From Sphingomonas sp. IC-11 (GTDB lineage Bacteria > Pseudomonadota > Alphaproteobacteria > Sphingomonadales > Sphingomonadaceae), in contig NZ_JAJNDU010000002.1 of NCBI RefSeq assembly GCF_021043365.1, forward strand, positions 248,001 to 312,000: a stretch of 64,000 bases of DNA, given 5' to 3'. How positions within the stretch are numbered: position 1 is the stretch's first letter; each line of letters starts with the position of its first letter. The notes below the pieces were generated by a model, which was given only the letters and a program-made list of their open reading frames with translations, did no database searches and had not been told where the DNA came from. Positions 55,754 through 64,000 of this stretch are shown piece after piece. The translations under genes were made by a program, and so were the position numbers.

Positions 55754-56458
55754 ATGGCGAAATTGGGTGAAACGGCGCCGACGCGTCGTGGCTTGCTGAA
55801 GACGGCTGGCGCGCTGGCCGGGGCGATGGTGGTACCGGATGCGGTCTCCGCAGCGATGCGTGCGGCCGAGTCGCAGCCGCGACCGCTAACTCCGTCTGCG
55901 CTGGCACCGGTGCGCCCTGCGCCGCGGGTAGTGCCGAGCTCGCCGCGAGTCGTTCGCCCTGACCTGATGCGTCAGGCGCTGGCGGCGCTTGAGCGCCATG
56001 GCAACACCATCAAGATGCGCGACCGGATCGTCATCGCAGACTTTTCGGCGCCGTCGTCGCAGCGCCGCTTCCACTTCATCGACCTGGTCAGCGGCAAGAG
56101 CGTGTCCAAGCTGGTGGCACACGGAAGCGGATCGGATCCGAGCCACACTGGCTATTTGCAGCGCTTCTCGAACCTCAACGGGTCGAATGCCTCCTGCGAG
56201 GGCGCCTTCCTCGCGGACAATTACTACGTCGGCAAGCACGGCAAGTCGCAGCGTCTGATCGGCCTCGATCCGACCAACAACAATGCGCTGGCGCGTGCCA
56301 TCGTGGTTCATGGCGCGTGGTATTCGAACGAGGATATGCTGCGGACCCATGGCCGGCTCGGCCGCAGCCAGGGCTGCTTTGCCGTTGGCGAGCGCGAGCT
56401 GGCCGAAGTGTTCGAGCGGCTGGGCCAGGGCCGGATGATCTACGCCGCGAAGGTATAA
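55754..56458 (+). CDS. Murein L,D-transpeptidase catalytic domain protein, Tat-type signal
   Basis: A 234-residue protein of the L,D-transpeptidase catalytic family (YkuD_2-like). The N-terminus has a twin-arginine motif, TRRGLLKTAG, followed by a hydrophobic stretch, so Tat export is likely. The catalytic region reads IVVHGAWY, then GRSQGCFAV with the nucleophilic cysteine. It starts divergently from the Sec-type L,D-transpeptidase. ATG 55754 was chosen because the Tat motif follows at once; an upstream in-frame start at 55655 gives non-coding-like sequence. Its end overlaps the glycosyltransferase gene (convergent) by 19 bases. Confidence 0.83.
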   Translation: MAKLGETAPTRRGLLKTAGALAGAMVVPDAVSAAMRAAESQPRPLTPSALAPVRPAPRVVPSSPRVVRPDLMRQALAALERHGNTIKMRDRIVIADFSAPSSQRRFHFIDLVSGKSVSKLVAHGSGSDPSHTGYLQRFSNLNGSNASCEGAFLADNYYVGKHGKSQRLIGLDPTNNNALARAIVVHGAWYSNEDMLRTHGRLGRSQGCFAVGERELAEVFERLGQGRMIYAAKV

Positions 56459-57504
56459 CGCTGGCGGGCACGTCGGGCGCGGCCGATCAGCCGCGCCCAT
56501 AACAATTCCTCCAAACCGGCATGGCCCAGCCCCAAGTGCGGCGGGCGAACGGCGAGGGCGTCCCCCAGGCTGAGGGTGCCGGCGCGCAGCGAGCGGCGCG
56601 ATACATCGGCCCAGCGCCGCGCCGTGGCCCAACGAACCAACCGTATGTCGGCCGCGCGCCAGGGCCGCTCCGCAAGGAACGCCTCCTGAAGGCGGACCAG
56701 ATAGTTGCCGAGGGCTGCCAGCGTGGCACGATCCGGCACCGGCTGGCCATGCATGAGATGTTCCACCACCAGCGCAGCTGCGGGTTCAGCCTGTTCCCCT
56801 AGAAGCGGCGTATAGGCGCCGGCGAGAACCTGTCGCGCGCTGGCCAGCATCCTGTCCTCATAACGCTGCGACGCGCCGCCGGCGTGGCGGCGGTAGGCAA
56901 GGAGCGGCGTGTCGATGCGGGCAATCTCGCCCAGCGCCGCCATGCGGTGATAGAGGTCGAAATCCTCGGCATAGAGGATGTCCGGCCTGGTGAACGGGTT
57001 GAGACGCCGGGCCGCATCCATTCTTACCATCACCGACGACCACACGAACGGATTTTCGATCCGGATCAGCCAGCGAAGCAGAGCGGGCGTGGTGTGGGCC
57101 ACGTGGGGCGAGGGCAGCAGGCGGGCACCCTCCAGCACCTCTGTCGCGCTGGCGAGCAGAACGGTTTCGGGGTGGGCGTCGAGATAGGCGATTTGCCGCG
57201 CGAACCGGTCGGGCAGGCAGAGATCGTCCTGGTCCAGTCCAGCGACGTATCTGCCTCGCGCTTCCGCAAACGCGCGGTTGCGCGCGCGGACCGGCCCGCC
57301 GTTCTGGTCCAGCGCGATCATGCGAACGCGCGGGTCTGGCCATGCGCGCAGCATCTCGCGCGTCTCGTCCTGGGAGCAATCGTCGACAACGATCACCTCG
57401 AAATCGGTGAACGTCTGCTTCTGCAAGGTGGCGAGGGTCGCCGGCAGCAGATCGGCGCCATTATAGGCGGCCATGATCACGCTGACGACGGGCGGGCCGC
57501 TCAC
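56440..57504 (-). CDS. Family 2 glycosyltransferase
   Basis: A 354-residue GT-A glycosyltransferase without transmembrane helices. The nucleotide-sugar site begins VSVIMAAYNGADLLPATL and has the VVDDCS motif, the substrate-metal motif region GLDQDDLCLP, and EDFDLYHRMA as the catalytic-base (ED) region. GT2 enzymes move sugars from nucleotide donors onto lipid, protein or polysaccharide. Its ATG overlaps the stop of the fusion enzyme by four bases (57501-57504), so the two are translated together. Confidence 0.87.
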   Translation of the reverse strand: MSGPPVVSVIMAAYNGADLLPATLATLQKQTFTDFEVIVVDDCSQDETREMLRAWPDPRVRMIALDQNGGPVRARNRAFAEARGRYVAGLDQDDLCLPDRFARQIAYLDAHPETVLLASATEVLEGARLLPSPHVAHTTPALLRWLIRIENPFVWSSVMVRMDAARRLNPFTRPDILYAEDFDLYHRMAALGEIARIDTPLLAYRRHAGGASQRYEDRMLASARQVLAGAYTPLLGEQAEPAAALVVEHLMHGQPVPDRATLAALGNYLVRLQEAFLAERPWRAADIRLVRWATARRWADVSRRSLRAGTLSLGDALAVRPPHLGLGHAGLEELLWARLIGRARRARQRYTFAA

Positions 57505-59972
57505 GCCGCCGCCTTTGCCTGTCCGGCCAGCAGCTGATCCACGATCATCATGCCCACGTCATTCTGCCAGAGCCAAAGGCCGTTCGCCTGACCGACGAAG
57601 CTAGCCTCTCCACCCAGCTTGCCATGAGGAACAAAGCCGGCGGCAAGCCCAATGCCGTACAGGCCGGGGAGGGGCGCTCCCGCGGCGTCGCGGATCCGGC
57701 AGGCACCATCCACCATCGGGGCGCCGGCATGTGCGGCAAGCGCGAGCGGGCGACCGTCTGCGTCCTCCAGCGGCAGCGCGCGCGGGCGGTAGCCCATGGC
57801 AGCGATGACCAGATCGGCCGTGCCAAGGATGTCGCGCGCGGCGGCATCATCGTCTCCGGTGACGCGATGCAGCGCGATCCGCGGCTCTGGCGCGCGTCCG
57901 TCGATCCCGAGCATGCGAAGCACGAGCTCGCGGGCCTCCAACCGGAAACCGGCGAGGCGATAGACGAAGCCGGAGACCGGGCAGATGTCGTCCGGCCCGA
58001 AATCGGTGAACCCTTCGGCGTGGGCGGCTTCCACCGAATGGTAGAACGGGCGCAGGGGGCGGCGGTGGAGCAGGGTGATGCCGCCGGCGCCGAACGGCAG
58101 CGCCGGACGCTCCCGCAGCAGCAGCGCAACCGTGGTGAGCGCGCTGGTCGATCCACCGATCACGGCGACGCGCGGCGCCCGTTTGCCGGATAGCAGATCC
58201 GCCACCATCTCGAAGCCGCCGCGAGCGAGCACCGAATCCGACTGAACAAGGCGATCGCCGGCCATGTCGACCAGCGATGCGCCCGCCACGCGTTGCGTGA
58301 CGAGCCGGTCGAGCGGCTGATGTCCGCCAGTGGCGATCACCAGATTTCGCGCCACGCGCTCAACATCCCGGTGGGTGGTCGTATCGCGCAGGCGCACATG
58401 CCACCGCCCGTCCTTGTGCCGGGCGCTCAGGGCCTCCATCCCGGTCATCACCGTGCCGCCATGCGCCGTGACGCTGGCGTGAAGGCGATCGCCGATGGCG
58501 CGCAGGAGGGGGCCAACCTCCGCCAGTGGTACGCCGAGCGAGGCACGGTGGCGAGCCACCGCCAGGGCGGCAGGGTGATCGGCAAGAGCGGCAATCGCCG
58601 GATCGGCGTTGCCCTCAATGGCGCTCAGGAAGGTTTGCGCCGTTGAATCGGAGGTGATCGCATAGCGGCCCAACTGGCCGCCGCCGATCGATCCATCCCG
58701 CTCCACCACGATGAGGCCGTGGGAAAGATCGGGGAGGACGCCGTGGCGGCTGGCGGCGGTGAGCAGCGCAGTACCGGCCGGGCCGCCGCCGATGATCATG
58801 GTTTCCGCGACCGGTGGCGGCGCGGCCGGGATCGACCTTGGCTTGAGCGCGACGATGCGGTCCAGGGTTTCGATGACGCGGGCCACGTCTTTGGTCGTCA
58901 TCGTGTCCGACAGCGGTAGCGAAAGGAGCCGGCTGCCCACCATGTCGGCGACGGGCGTAGGCTCGATCTGCGCAACGCCGCGGACCCAAGGCTGCTCCCC
59001 CAGATGCGGGCTGAAATACTTGCCCGCGCCAATGCCTTCCTCACCCAGCCGGGCGATGATCGTGTCGCGTTCATGCGTGCGTTCGGAGGGCAGCAGCAGC
59101 GGGAAGAAACCGAGCGCCTGCCGACCGGCGCGTTGCGGCTGCGCCGTGTAGCGGCCGGCGATCGCATCACGGTAGGCGTCGGCCAACTGGTCGCGGTGGC
59201 GAGCAATGCGTGCGAAATCGTCCAACCGTGCCTGGGCCACCAGCGCCATGGCCTCGGGCATCTTGGCGTTCAGGCCTGGCAATGTCGCCGTGCGCGGCGC
59301 GGTGAAGCCGAAATTGGCCATCGCCCGCAGCCGCTCGATCCGGTCCTCGTCCGCGCAATGGATGAGGCCGCCCTCCTGCGTGGCGAACGGCTTGGTCGCG
59401 TGCATCGAGAACACGACAGGAAAGGGAGCGCCGGCGCCGAAGCCGAGCCCAGTGGCATCGGTGGTGCCGAGCGAGGCGGCGGCATCGATCACCACAGCCA
59501 CGCCGAAGCGGCGGGAGAGCCAGCGGTAACGGTCGAGGTCGATGCCGAAGCCGAAGGTCGCATAGGGGACGAGGGCAGCGATCTGCGCGCCGTAGCGCTC
59601 CAGCAAGCGCTCCTCCTCATCAGCGGCGGCGCTCCAATCGTCAGCATCGACGTCGCAGACGAGCGGCGTCAGTCCTGCCCACCACGCCGCCTGCGCGGTC
59701 GCGGCAAAGGTCATTGCCGGCATCAAGGCGAAACGCCCCGCGGGCCCGTCGCTGACAGCATCGCGCAAAGAGATCATCAGGCCGAGCGTGGCATTGGCGA
59801 CCGCCAGACAGGCACCGCGGCCACCGAACAGCCGGCGCGTCGCATCCGCCTCAAAGGCGCGGAGGACTGGGCCGTTATTGCTGTAGATCCCGGAATCCTC
59901 GATCCGGGTGAGCGCATCGGTTAGAGCGCTCAGCCGCGGCGGATGTGGCGTGATCAACGGCAGACGCTTCAT
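57501..59972 (-). CDS. Fusion of DegT/DnrJ/EryC1/StrS aminotransferase with FAD oxidoreductase
   Basis: An 823-residue protein with two full enzyme domains. Residues about 1-375 are a PLP aminotransferase of the sugar-aminating type: the PLP aspartate is D163 in VVIDAAASLG, the Schiff-base lysine K194 in FSMHATKPFATQEGG. The linker (about 378-390) is proline-rich. Residues about 392-823 are a flavoprotein: FAD motif IIGGGPAG (393-400), then a second nucleotide-binding motif VAVIGGSTSAL and a C-terminal GYRPRAL region, like N-hydroxylating or pyridine-nucleotide oxidoreductases. ATG 59972 has GGAGG upstream; 59996 is an alternative. I know of no characterised protein of this build. Confidence 0.85.
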   Translation of the reverse strand: MKRLPLITPHPPRLSALTDALTRIEDSGIYSNNGPVLRAFEADATRRLFGGRGACLAVANATLGLMISLRDAVSDGPAGRFALMPAMTFAATAQAAWWAGLTPLVCDVDADDWSAAADEEERLLERYGAQIAALVPYATFGFGIDLDRYRWLSRRFGVAVVIDAAASLGTTDATGLGFGAGAPFPVVFSMHATKPFATQEGGLIHCADEDRIERLRAMANFGFTAPRTATLPGLNAKMPEAMALVAQARLDDFARIARHRDQLADAYRDAIAGRYTAQPQRAGRQALGFFPLLLPSERTHERDTIIARLGEEGIGAGKYFSPHLGEQPWVRGVAQIEPTPVADMVGSRLLSLPLSDTMTTKDVARVIETLDRIVALKPRSIPAAPPPVAETMIIGGGPAGTALLTAASRHGVLPDLSHGLIVVERDGSIGGGQLGRYAITSDSTAQTFLSAIEGNADPAIAALADHPAALAVARHRASLGVPLAEVGPLLRAIGDRLHASVTAHGGTVMTGMEALSARHKDGRWHVRLRDTTTHRDVERVARNLVIATGGHQPLDRLVTQRVAGASLVDMAGDRLVQSDSVLARGGFEMVADLLSGKRAPRVAVIGGSTSALTTVALLLRERPALPFGAGGITLLHRRPLRPFYHSVEAAHAEGFTDFGPDDICPVSGFVYRLAGFRLEARELVLRMLGIDGRAPEPRIALHRVTGDDDAAARDILGTADLVIAAMGYRPRALPLEDADGRPLALAAHAGAPMVDGACRIRDAAGAPLPGLYGIGLAAGFVPHGKLGGEASFVGQANGLWLWQNDVGMMIVDQLLAGQAKAAA

Positions 59973-60014
59973 GGACGGTACTTCCTCCCCGTCCATGAGC
60001 TTGGCGGAGGCGGC

Positions 60015-60326
60015 CTAAGACTTGGTTACCCGCCGGTCATATTCGGCCAGCTCATAGGCGATGGAGGCTTCCACCAGGTCATCCCACAGCTGGCCGATCG
60101 CCTGTTCGGGAAGGCCGGCAGCGGCGGCATGGGCGCGGGCGTTGGCGATCACTTGCGCCTTGCGCGCCTCGTCGCGCACCTGCCCACGCTCCGGCTTGAT
60201 GCGGGCGGCGGCGTCCATATAGTCGAAGCGGCGGCGCAGCAGCGCGATGAGCTCGCGATCGACCTGGTCGACCCCGGCGCGTACTTCGGCCATGGTGCTG
60301 CATTCTGGTCCGGAAAGGATCGTCAT
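60015..60326 (-). CDS. Chorismate mutase type II (AroQ/PchB-like)
   Basis: A 103-residue all-helical protein of the AroQ fold, which converts chorismate to prephenate; PchB relatives instead split isochorismate. Diagnostic stretches are EVRAGVDQVDRELIALLRRR, then AAARIKPERGQVRDEARKAQ and the final helix LWDDLVEASIAYE. Its stop is 42 bases before the fusion-enzyme start on the same strand, so it probably opens that operon. ATG 60326 was chosen; ATG 60293 (MAEVRAG) is closer to the usual family start. Confidence 0.83.
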   Translation of the reverse strand: MTILSGPECSTMAEVRAGVDQVDRELIALLRRRFDYMDAAARIKPERGQVRDEARKAQVIANARAHAAAAGLPEQAIGQLWDDLVEASIAYELAEYDRRVTKS

Positions 60327-60501
60327 CCGCGCGCCTTGGCGGGGCAGGCCGCGGCTGTCCAGCTTGACTTCGCAGGCGGCTGCGCGTAGGCGCGCCGCTT
60401 CGCGATCGCCCCTGCACTCCGGTGAAGCAGGTGGCCTGTCCGCCAGATGGCGGCCGGTGCGATACCGGGACCAACGTTGTTAGCAAATCGAAGGAAAGAC
60501 G

Positions 60502-61116
60502 ATGTCGAAGCGCCATAGCGCCAAGCACAAGCTCGACCGCCGTTTGGGCGAGAACATCTGGGGCCGTCCGAAGAGCCCGGTGAACAAGCGTGAATACGGC
60601 CCGGGCCAGCACGGCCAGCGCCGCAAGGGCAAGGTGTCGGACTTCGGCATCCAGCTGCGCGCCAAGCAGAAGCTGAAGGGCTATTACGGCGACGTCACCG
60701 AGAAGCAGTTCCGCCACTGCTACGACGAAGCTGCCCGGATGAAGGGTGACACTTCGCAGAACCTGATCGGCCTGCTCGAGCGTCGCCTGGACATGATCGT
60801 GTACCGCGCGAAGTTCGCGCCGACGATCTTCGCTGCCCGCCAGCTCGTCAGCCACGGCCACGTTTACGTGAACGGCGTGAAGTGCAACATTGCGTCGCGT
60901 CGCTGCGCGGTGAACGACGAAATCACCATCGGCAAGAAGGCGCAGGAAATGGCGCTGGTGCTCGAGGCGCAGAACCTGGCCGAGCGTGACGTTCCTGACT
61001 ATGTCGTCCAGGACGGCACCACCAAGGTGACCTTCATCCGCGTACCGACGCTGGACGAAGTGCCGTATCCGGTGAAGATGGAACCGAACCTGGTGGTCGA
61101 GTTCTACAGCCGCTGA
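60502..61116 (+). CDS. rpsD: 30S ribosomal protein S4
   Basis: S4 binds 16S rRNA early in small-subunit assembly and can repress its own operon. The 204-residue product matches the alphaproteobacterial form: [20 protein letters not shown], then the S4 RNA-binding domain with [20 protein letters not shown] and [12 protein letters not shown]. Here it is a single gene, not in the rpsM-rpsK-rpsD-rpoA group, as usual in Alphaproteobacteria. GAAGGAAAG precedes ATG 60502. Confidence 0.97.
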   Translation: MSKRHSAKHKLDRRLGENIWGRPKSPVNKREYGPGQHGQRRKGKVSDFGIQLRAKQKLKGYYGDVTEKQFRHCYDEAARMKGDTSQNLIGLLERRLDMIVYRAKFAPTIFAARQLVSHGHVYVNGVKCNIASRRCAVNDEITIGKKAQEMALVLEAQNLAERDVPDYVVQDGTTKVTFIRVPTLDEVPYPVKMEPNLVVEFYSR

Positions 61117-61168
61117 TCTGATGCTCCGGTGCGAGCCGGAGTGTCACCGCCTCGGCGGAGTGGAAAAG

Positions 61169-61198
61169 AAAAGGGCGGTCCTGCGGGGCCGCCCTTTT
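61169..61198. terminator. Bidirectional terminator between rpsD and the S9 peptidase gene
   Basis: AAAAGGGCGG (61169-61178) pairs perfectly with CCGCCCTTTT (61189-61198) over 10 bp. The T-runs on either strand make it an intrinsic terminator for both convergent genes. Confidence 0.85.
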
Positions 61199-61205
61199 CC
61201 TTTGC

Positions 61206-63197
61206 TTACAGGCCCAGCGACTTGCGCAGGAAGGTGTCCGACCGTTCCAGCATGTCGGCACGCGCGGCGCCGTCGTCCAGCGAATGGGCAAGCCCCTTAT
61301 ATTCGACCAGTTCGACGCTCTTGCCGGCGCTGCGCAGCGCACGTTCCATCAGGCGTGCTTCCTCGATTTCGACATTGAGGTCGAGGTCGCCGTGGAACAT
61401 CAGAACGGGCGCGCGGATCGCCGCTGCATTTTGCGCGGGGGAGCCTTCCCGGACATGGGGACCTTCGCCGACCATGCGCACAACCTGCGGGTAATTCCCC
61501 CGTTCAAAGAATTCCTGCTTCCAGGCGGCAAGGTCGGTTACCGGCGCCACGGCGATGACCGCCTTGTACAGATCGGGGTCAACGACGCCTGACTGGAGCG
61601 CGGCATAGCCGCCATATGACCAACCGACGATCGCGAGCTTGCCGTGGCGTGCGATCCCGGAGGACAAGAGCCAGCGGCCGGCGTCATTCACGTCGCCGAT
61701 CGCCGTGCGCCACGACTTGAAGCCATTGTCGGCGAACCAGTCCGAGCCATAGCCCGTAGAGCCACGGAAGTTGGGTTGCAGCACCGCGAAGCCGCGCGCC
61801 GCGAAGAACTGTGCCCACCAGTCGAAGCCCCATTCGTCACGCGCCGAGGGCCCGCCGTGCGGCATGACAATGGCGGGCAGGTTCTTGCCGTCACTGTTGA
61901 CCGGCAGGGTCAGATAGCCCGGGATCTTCGTTCCGTCGGCGGCCGGAAAGGTGACCGGCTTCATGGTTGCGAGTGGCACCCCTGCCAGTTCGGCCCGAAT
62001 GGGCAGTACCTCGGCGAGTTTCCGGTTCTGCTTTTCGAAAAGGTAGAAGGTGCCCGGGTGGGTGTCTCCCCCGGCGAACATCAGCAGCTTGCTTTCGTCG
62101 GTGCTGGCGTCGACGAAGCTGACGAGCGGCTGCTTGGGCAGTGCCTTGGCAAGCGACTTCGACAAAGCGGCCAGTTCCGTGTCAAAGAACTGGGGCTGCC
62201 GGAAATCAGTGGCAATGCTTGCCCCAACGACGCGGCGGTGCCGACCGATCTGGATCAGATCATCGACGTCCACCTGCGTATTGGCGAGCACAAGATCGCG
62301 CCGCATCGATCCGTCCAGCGCCACTTTCCAGAGCGCTTGCCGACCGTTGTAATCGTCAAAGCCGAAGGCGACGTTCAGCTTGGGATCCACCGCATAAGGG
62401 TTGAAGCCCTTGTAGCGTCCGCCGAGTAGCTCGAGCTTGGACAGCGGCTCCCATGTCCGTGACTCCGGCTTTCGATAGAAATAGTTGATCTCGTTGGCAG
62501 AATAGCCAGTTCCGGCGATCGGCCGCACGCCCATGATGCGGACCGTGCCGACCCCGTCGCTGATATATTCGACCGCGTCGCGCTTCGCGCGCTCGACCGG
62601 CCGACGCTGAAGCGTTTTCAGATCGACCCGTTCCACGCCCAGACCTTCGTCATTCTTCTGAATGACCCGGTCGATCGAGCTTTCCGGAACATATTGCCGG
62701 GCAACCAGGACAGTTCCCTTGCCATCGCCGGTGAGGTCGAGGACGCGCCCGCCGTCGCCGTGAAAGTACAAGGAGCGCTCGTTCACCCGGGCGGTGATGA
62801 GTTTGAAATCCTTGCCATCAGCATTGATCGCGAACAGGCGCGTATAGCCTTCGATCAGGTTGGAATTGCGCGTCATCACGACGGCACGGCAGACCAGGCG
62901 CTCTGTCGTGGCCCATTGGCAGCTTGCCAGCTTTTCGGGATTTCCGCTCGTCTGCATGATCGAGACAGGCTCACCGCCCTTGGCAGGATCGGCGATCATC
63001 AGCGCTGCACCCCTGGTGCCCGCCGGTACGATCATGGCAACGCGACTTCCATCCGGCGAAAGGCTGATCTGGCTGATGCCCTCCCGTGCGCCGAACGCCC
63101 GAGCCAATGGCGCGGCACCTTGCGCCTGCGCTGTAACCGGCGACGCAGCCGCCAACAACGCCGCGACAAGCGCGCGCGACTTCAATCTTATTGTCAT
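61206..63197 (-). CDS. Exported S9-family peptidase (prolyl oligopeptidase/dipeptidyl aminopeptidase-like)
   Basis: A 663-residue serine peptidase with a signal peptide (cleavage near AQAQ, residue 26), an N-terminal propeller-like region and a C-terminal alpha/beta-hydrolase domain. The catalytic serine is in VGWSYGGYAALQS, the aspartate in MFHGDLDLNV and the histidine in GLAHSLDD. Such enzymes cut short peptides in the periplasm; sphingomonads carry many. ATG 63197 was preferred to 63224 because the signal peptide starts there. It is divergent from the M28 peptidase gene. Confidence 0.9.
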   Translation of the reverse strand: MTIRLKSRALVAALLAAASPVTAQAQGAAPLARAFGAREGISQISLSPDGSRVAMIVPAGTRGAALMIADPAKGGEPVSIMQTSGNPEKLASCQWATTERLVCRAVVMTRNSNLIEGYTRLFAINADGKDFKLITARVNERSLYFHGDGGRVLDLTGDGKGTVLVARQYVPESSIDRVIQKNDEGLGVERVDLKTLQRRPVERAKRDAVEYISDGVGTVRIMGVRPIAGTGYSANEINYFYRKPESRTWEPLSKLELLGGRYKGFNPYAVDPKLNVAFGFDDYNGRQALWKVALDGSMRRDLVLANTQVDVDDLIQIGRHRRVVGASIATDFRQPQFFDTELAALSKSLAKALPKQPLVSFVDASTDESKLLMFAGGDTHPGTFYLFEKQNRKLAEVLPIRAELAGVPLATMKPVTFPAADGTKIPGYLTLPVNSDGKNLPAIVMPHGGPSARDEWGFDWWAQFFAARGFAVLQPNFRGSTGYGSDWFADNGFKSWRTAIGDVNDAGRWLLSSGIARHGKLAIVGWSYGGYAALQSGVVDPDLYKAVIAVAPVTDLAAWKQEFFERGNYPQVVRMVGEGPHVREGSPAQNAAAIRAPVLMFHGDLDLNVEIEEARLMERALRSAGKSVELVEYKGLAHSLDDGAARADMLERSDTFLRKSLGL

Positions 63198-63323
63198 GGT
63201 CTTGATTTCCCCCCCAGGAAGCAACTTTGCCGGGCGTCAGGGCAATTGCAAGGGCGCGCGAGTGCGTTGCGAGCGGGGCTGCAACCTGTATGGGACAGCA
63301 ATCCTTCCTATGAGGTTTTGCGG

Positions 63324-64000
63324 ATGCGTTCGATATTGTGTTCCCTTGCCGCTCTCATCGTCGCCACCCCCGCGCTGGCGCAGACCGCGCCGCAGATTTC
63401 GGTGGAGACGCTGAAGTCGGTCACCAAGGAATTGTCGTCGGATGCCTATGAAGGGCGTGCGCCGACAACGGCCGGCGAAAAGAAGACCATCGACTATCTG
63501 GTGAAGCGCTTTCAGGCGGCGGGGCTGAAGCCCGGCAACAAGGGGCAGTGGACCCAGGACGTGCCGATGGTGGAGATCACGGCCGGCAACGTTTCTGCCT
63601 TCACGGCGACGGGCGGCAAGGCGCCGGTCACGTTCAACTATCGAACGGATATCGTCGCCGGAACATATCGGGTCGTGCCGAAAATCGAGTTGAAGAACAG
63701 CGACCTGGTCTTCGTAGGCTATGGCATCAATGCGCCCGAGAAGGGCTGGAACGACTATGCCGGCCTGGACGTGAAGGGAAAGACGGTCGTCATCCTCGTC
63801 AACGATCCGGACTGGCAGACCAAGGAAGCAGGCGCGCTGGCCGGTTTGTTCGAGGGCCGCGCGATGACCTATTACGGTCGTTGGACCTACAAGTTCGAGG
63901 AAGCCGCCCGCCAGGGGGCGGCTGGCGCGATCATCGTCCACGATACGGAGCCGGCAGCCTACGGCTGGTCCGTGGTTCAGTCGTCATGGACGGGCGCACA
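63324..64000 (+). CDS. M28-family metallopeptidase (3' end outside window)
   Basis: The first 225 residues of an exported zinc peptidase run off the end of the window. There is a signal peptide (MRSILCSLAALIVATPALAQ), a start typical of the family (VTKELSSDAYEGRAPTTAGE), then a region like the PA domain (LVFVGYGINAPEKGWNDYAG and GAAGAIIVHDTEPAAYGW). The catalytic metal motifs would lie downstream of base 64000. M28 enzymes act as aminopeptidases in the periplasm. ATG 63324 has GAGG upstream. It is divergent from the S9 gene, 126 bases apart. Confidence 0.85.
   Translation, partial: MRSILCSLAALIVATPALAQTAPQISVETLKSVTKELSSDAYEGRAPTTAGEKKTIDYLVKRFQAAGLKPGNKGQWTQDVPMVEITAGNVSAFTATGGKAPVTFNYRTDIVAGTYRVVPKIELKNSDLVFVGYGINAPEKGWNDYAGLDVKGKTVVILVNDPDWQTKEAGALAGLFEGRAMTYYGRWTYKFEEAARQGAAGAIIVHDTEPAAYGWSVVQSSWTGA

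Overview
The window is a GC-rich, gene-dense stretch of bacterial chromosome that looks like a sphingomonad (Alphaproteobacteria, Sphingomonas or a close relative). The reasons are a class I lysyl-tRNA synthetase, a CrtZ-type carotene hydroxylase, a sphingomonad-like gene order (ptsP, HTH/DUF4115 protein, cpoB, tilS, ftsH), a RibB with a degenerate GTP cyclohydrolase II half, TorF-type porin, TonB-family and S9/M28 exported peptidase genes, and many GTG/TTG starts. I see no insertion sequence, prophage, CRISPR array, rRNA or tRNA gene. The genus call is inference.

Layout. 1-6.4 kb: ptsP (5' end cut off by the window), an HTH/transmembrane DUF4115 protein, cpoB, tilS and ftsH, ended by a clear terminator. 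6.4-7.0 kb is a gene-poor gap. 7.0-16.9 kb: a DUF3667 membrane protein, a CYP153-like P450 behind an ABC exporter pair, an EI24 membrane protein with a lipoprotein, adenosine kinase, a lipoprotein, an M20D amidohydrolase and a ferredoxin-NADP reductase coupled to a tiny ORF. 17-27.8 kb: uvrB, PRC-barrel protein, lipoprotein, a candidate regulatory RNA with a 15-nt anti-SD complement, an exported cyclophilin, dipeptidase, HDAC-like deacetylase, SRAP protein, class I LysRS, crtZ and a PilZ protein. 27.9-35.7 kb: prs, gltX, a TonB-type protein behind a Zur-like palindrome, and the riboflavin genes (small membrane protein, ribD, ribE, ribB/X, ribH), then a bestrophin. 35.8-45.1 kb: a second P450 with a palindromic promoter, a PepSY/response regulator/histidine kinase locus, an M20 peptidase, a TorF-type porin pair, a nitronate monooxygenase-like protein and a diguanylate cyclase. 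45.1-56.5 kb: CinA-like protein, map, a PQQ alcohol dehydrogenase with fused cytochrome c, glnB-glnA with a sigma-54 promoter and a REP-like element, nitroreductase, DUF486 protein, lipoprotein plus very acidic protein, a 2OG-Fe oxygenase and two divergent L,D-transpeptidases. 56.4-64 kb: a minus-strand operon (chorismate mutase, a DegT aminotransferase fused to an FAD oxidoreductase, a GT2 glycosyltransferase), then rpsD, an S9 peptidase and an M28 peptidase cut off by the window end.

Two places look most likely to hold something undescribed. The first is the 56.4-60.3 kb operon, whose 823-residue aminotransferase-FAD oxidoreductase fusion is stop/start coupled to a glycosyltransferase and sits 42 bases behind a chorismate mutase. 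The second is the 20.4-20.9 kb region, where a transcript would carry a 15-nt complement to the 16S rRNA 3' end ahead of an 18-codon ORF, followed by an anti-SD-like CCTCCTCC. Most other regions are ordinary housekeeping and envelope genes with several well-formed candidate operators.
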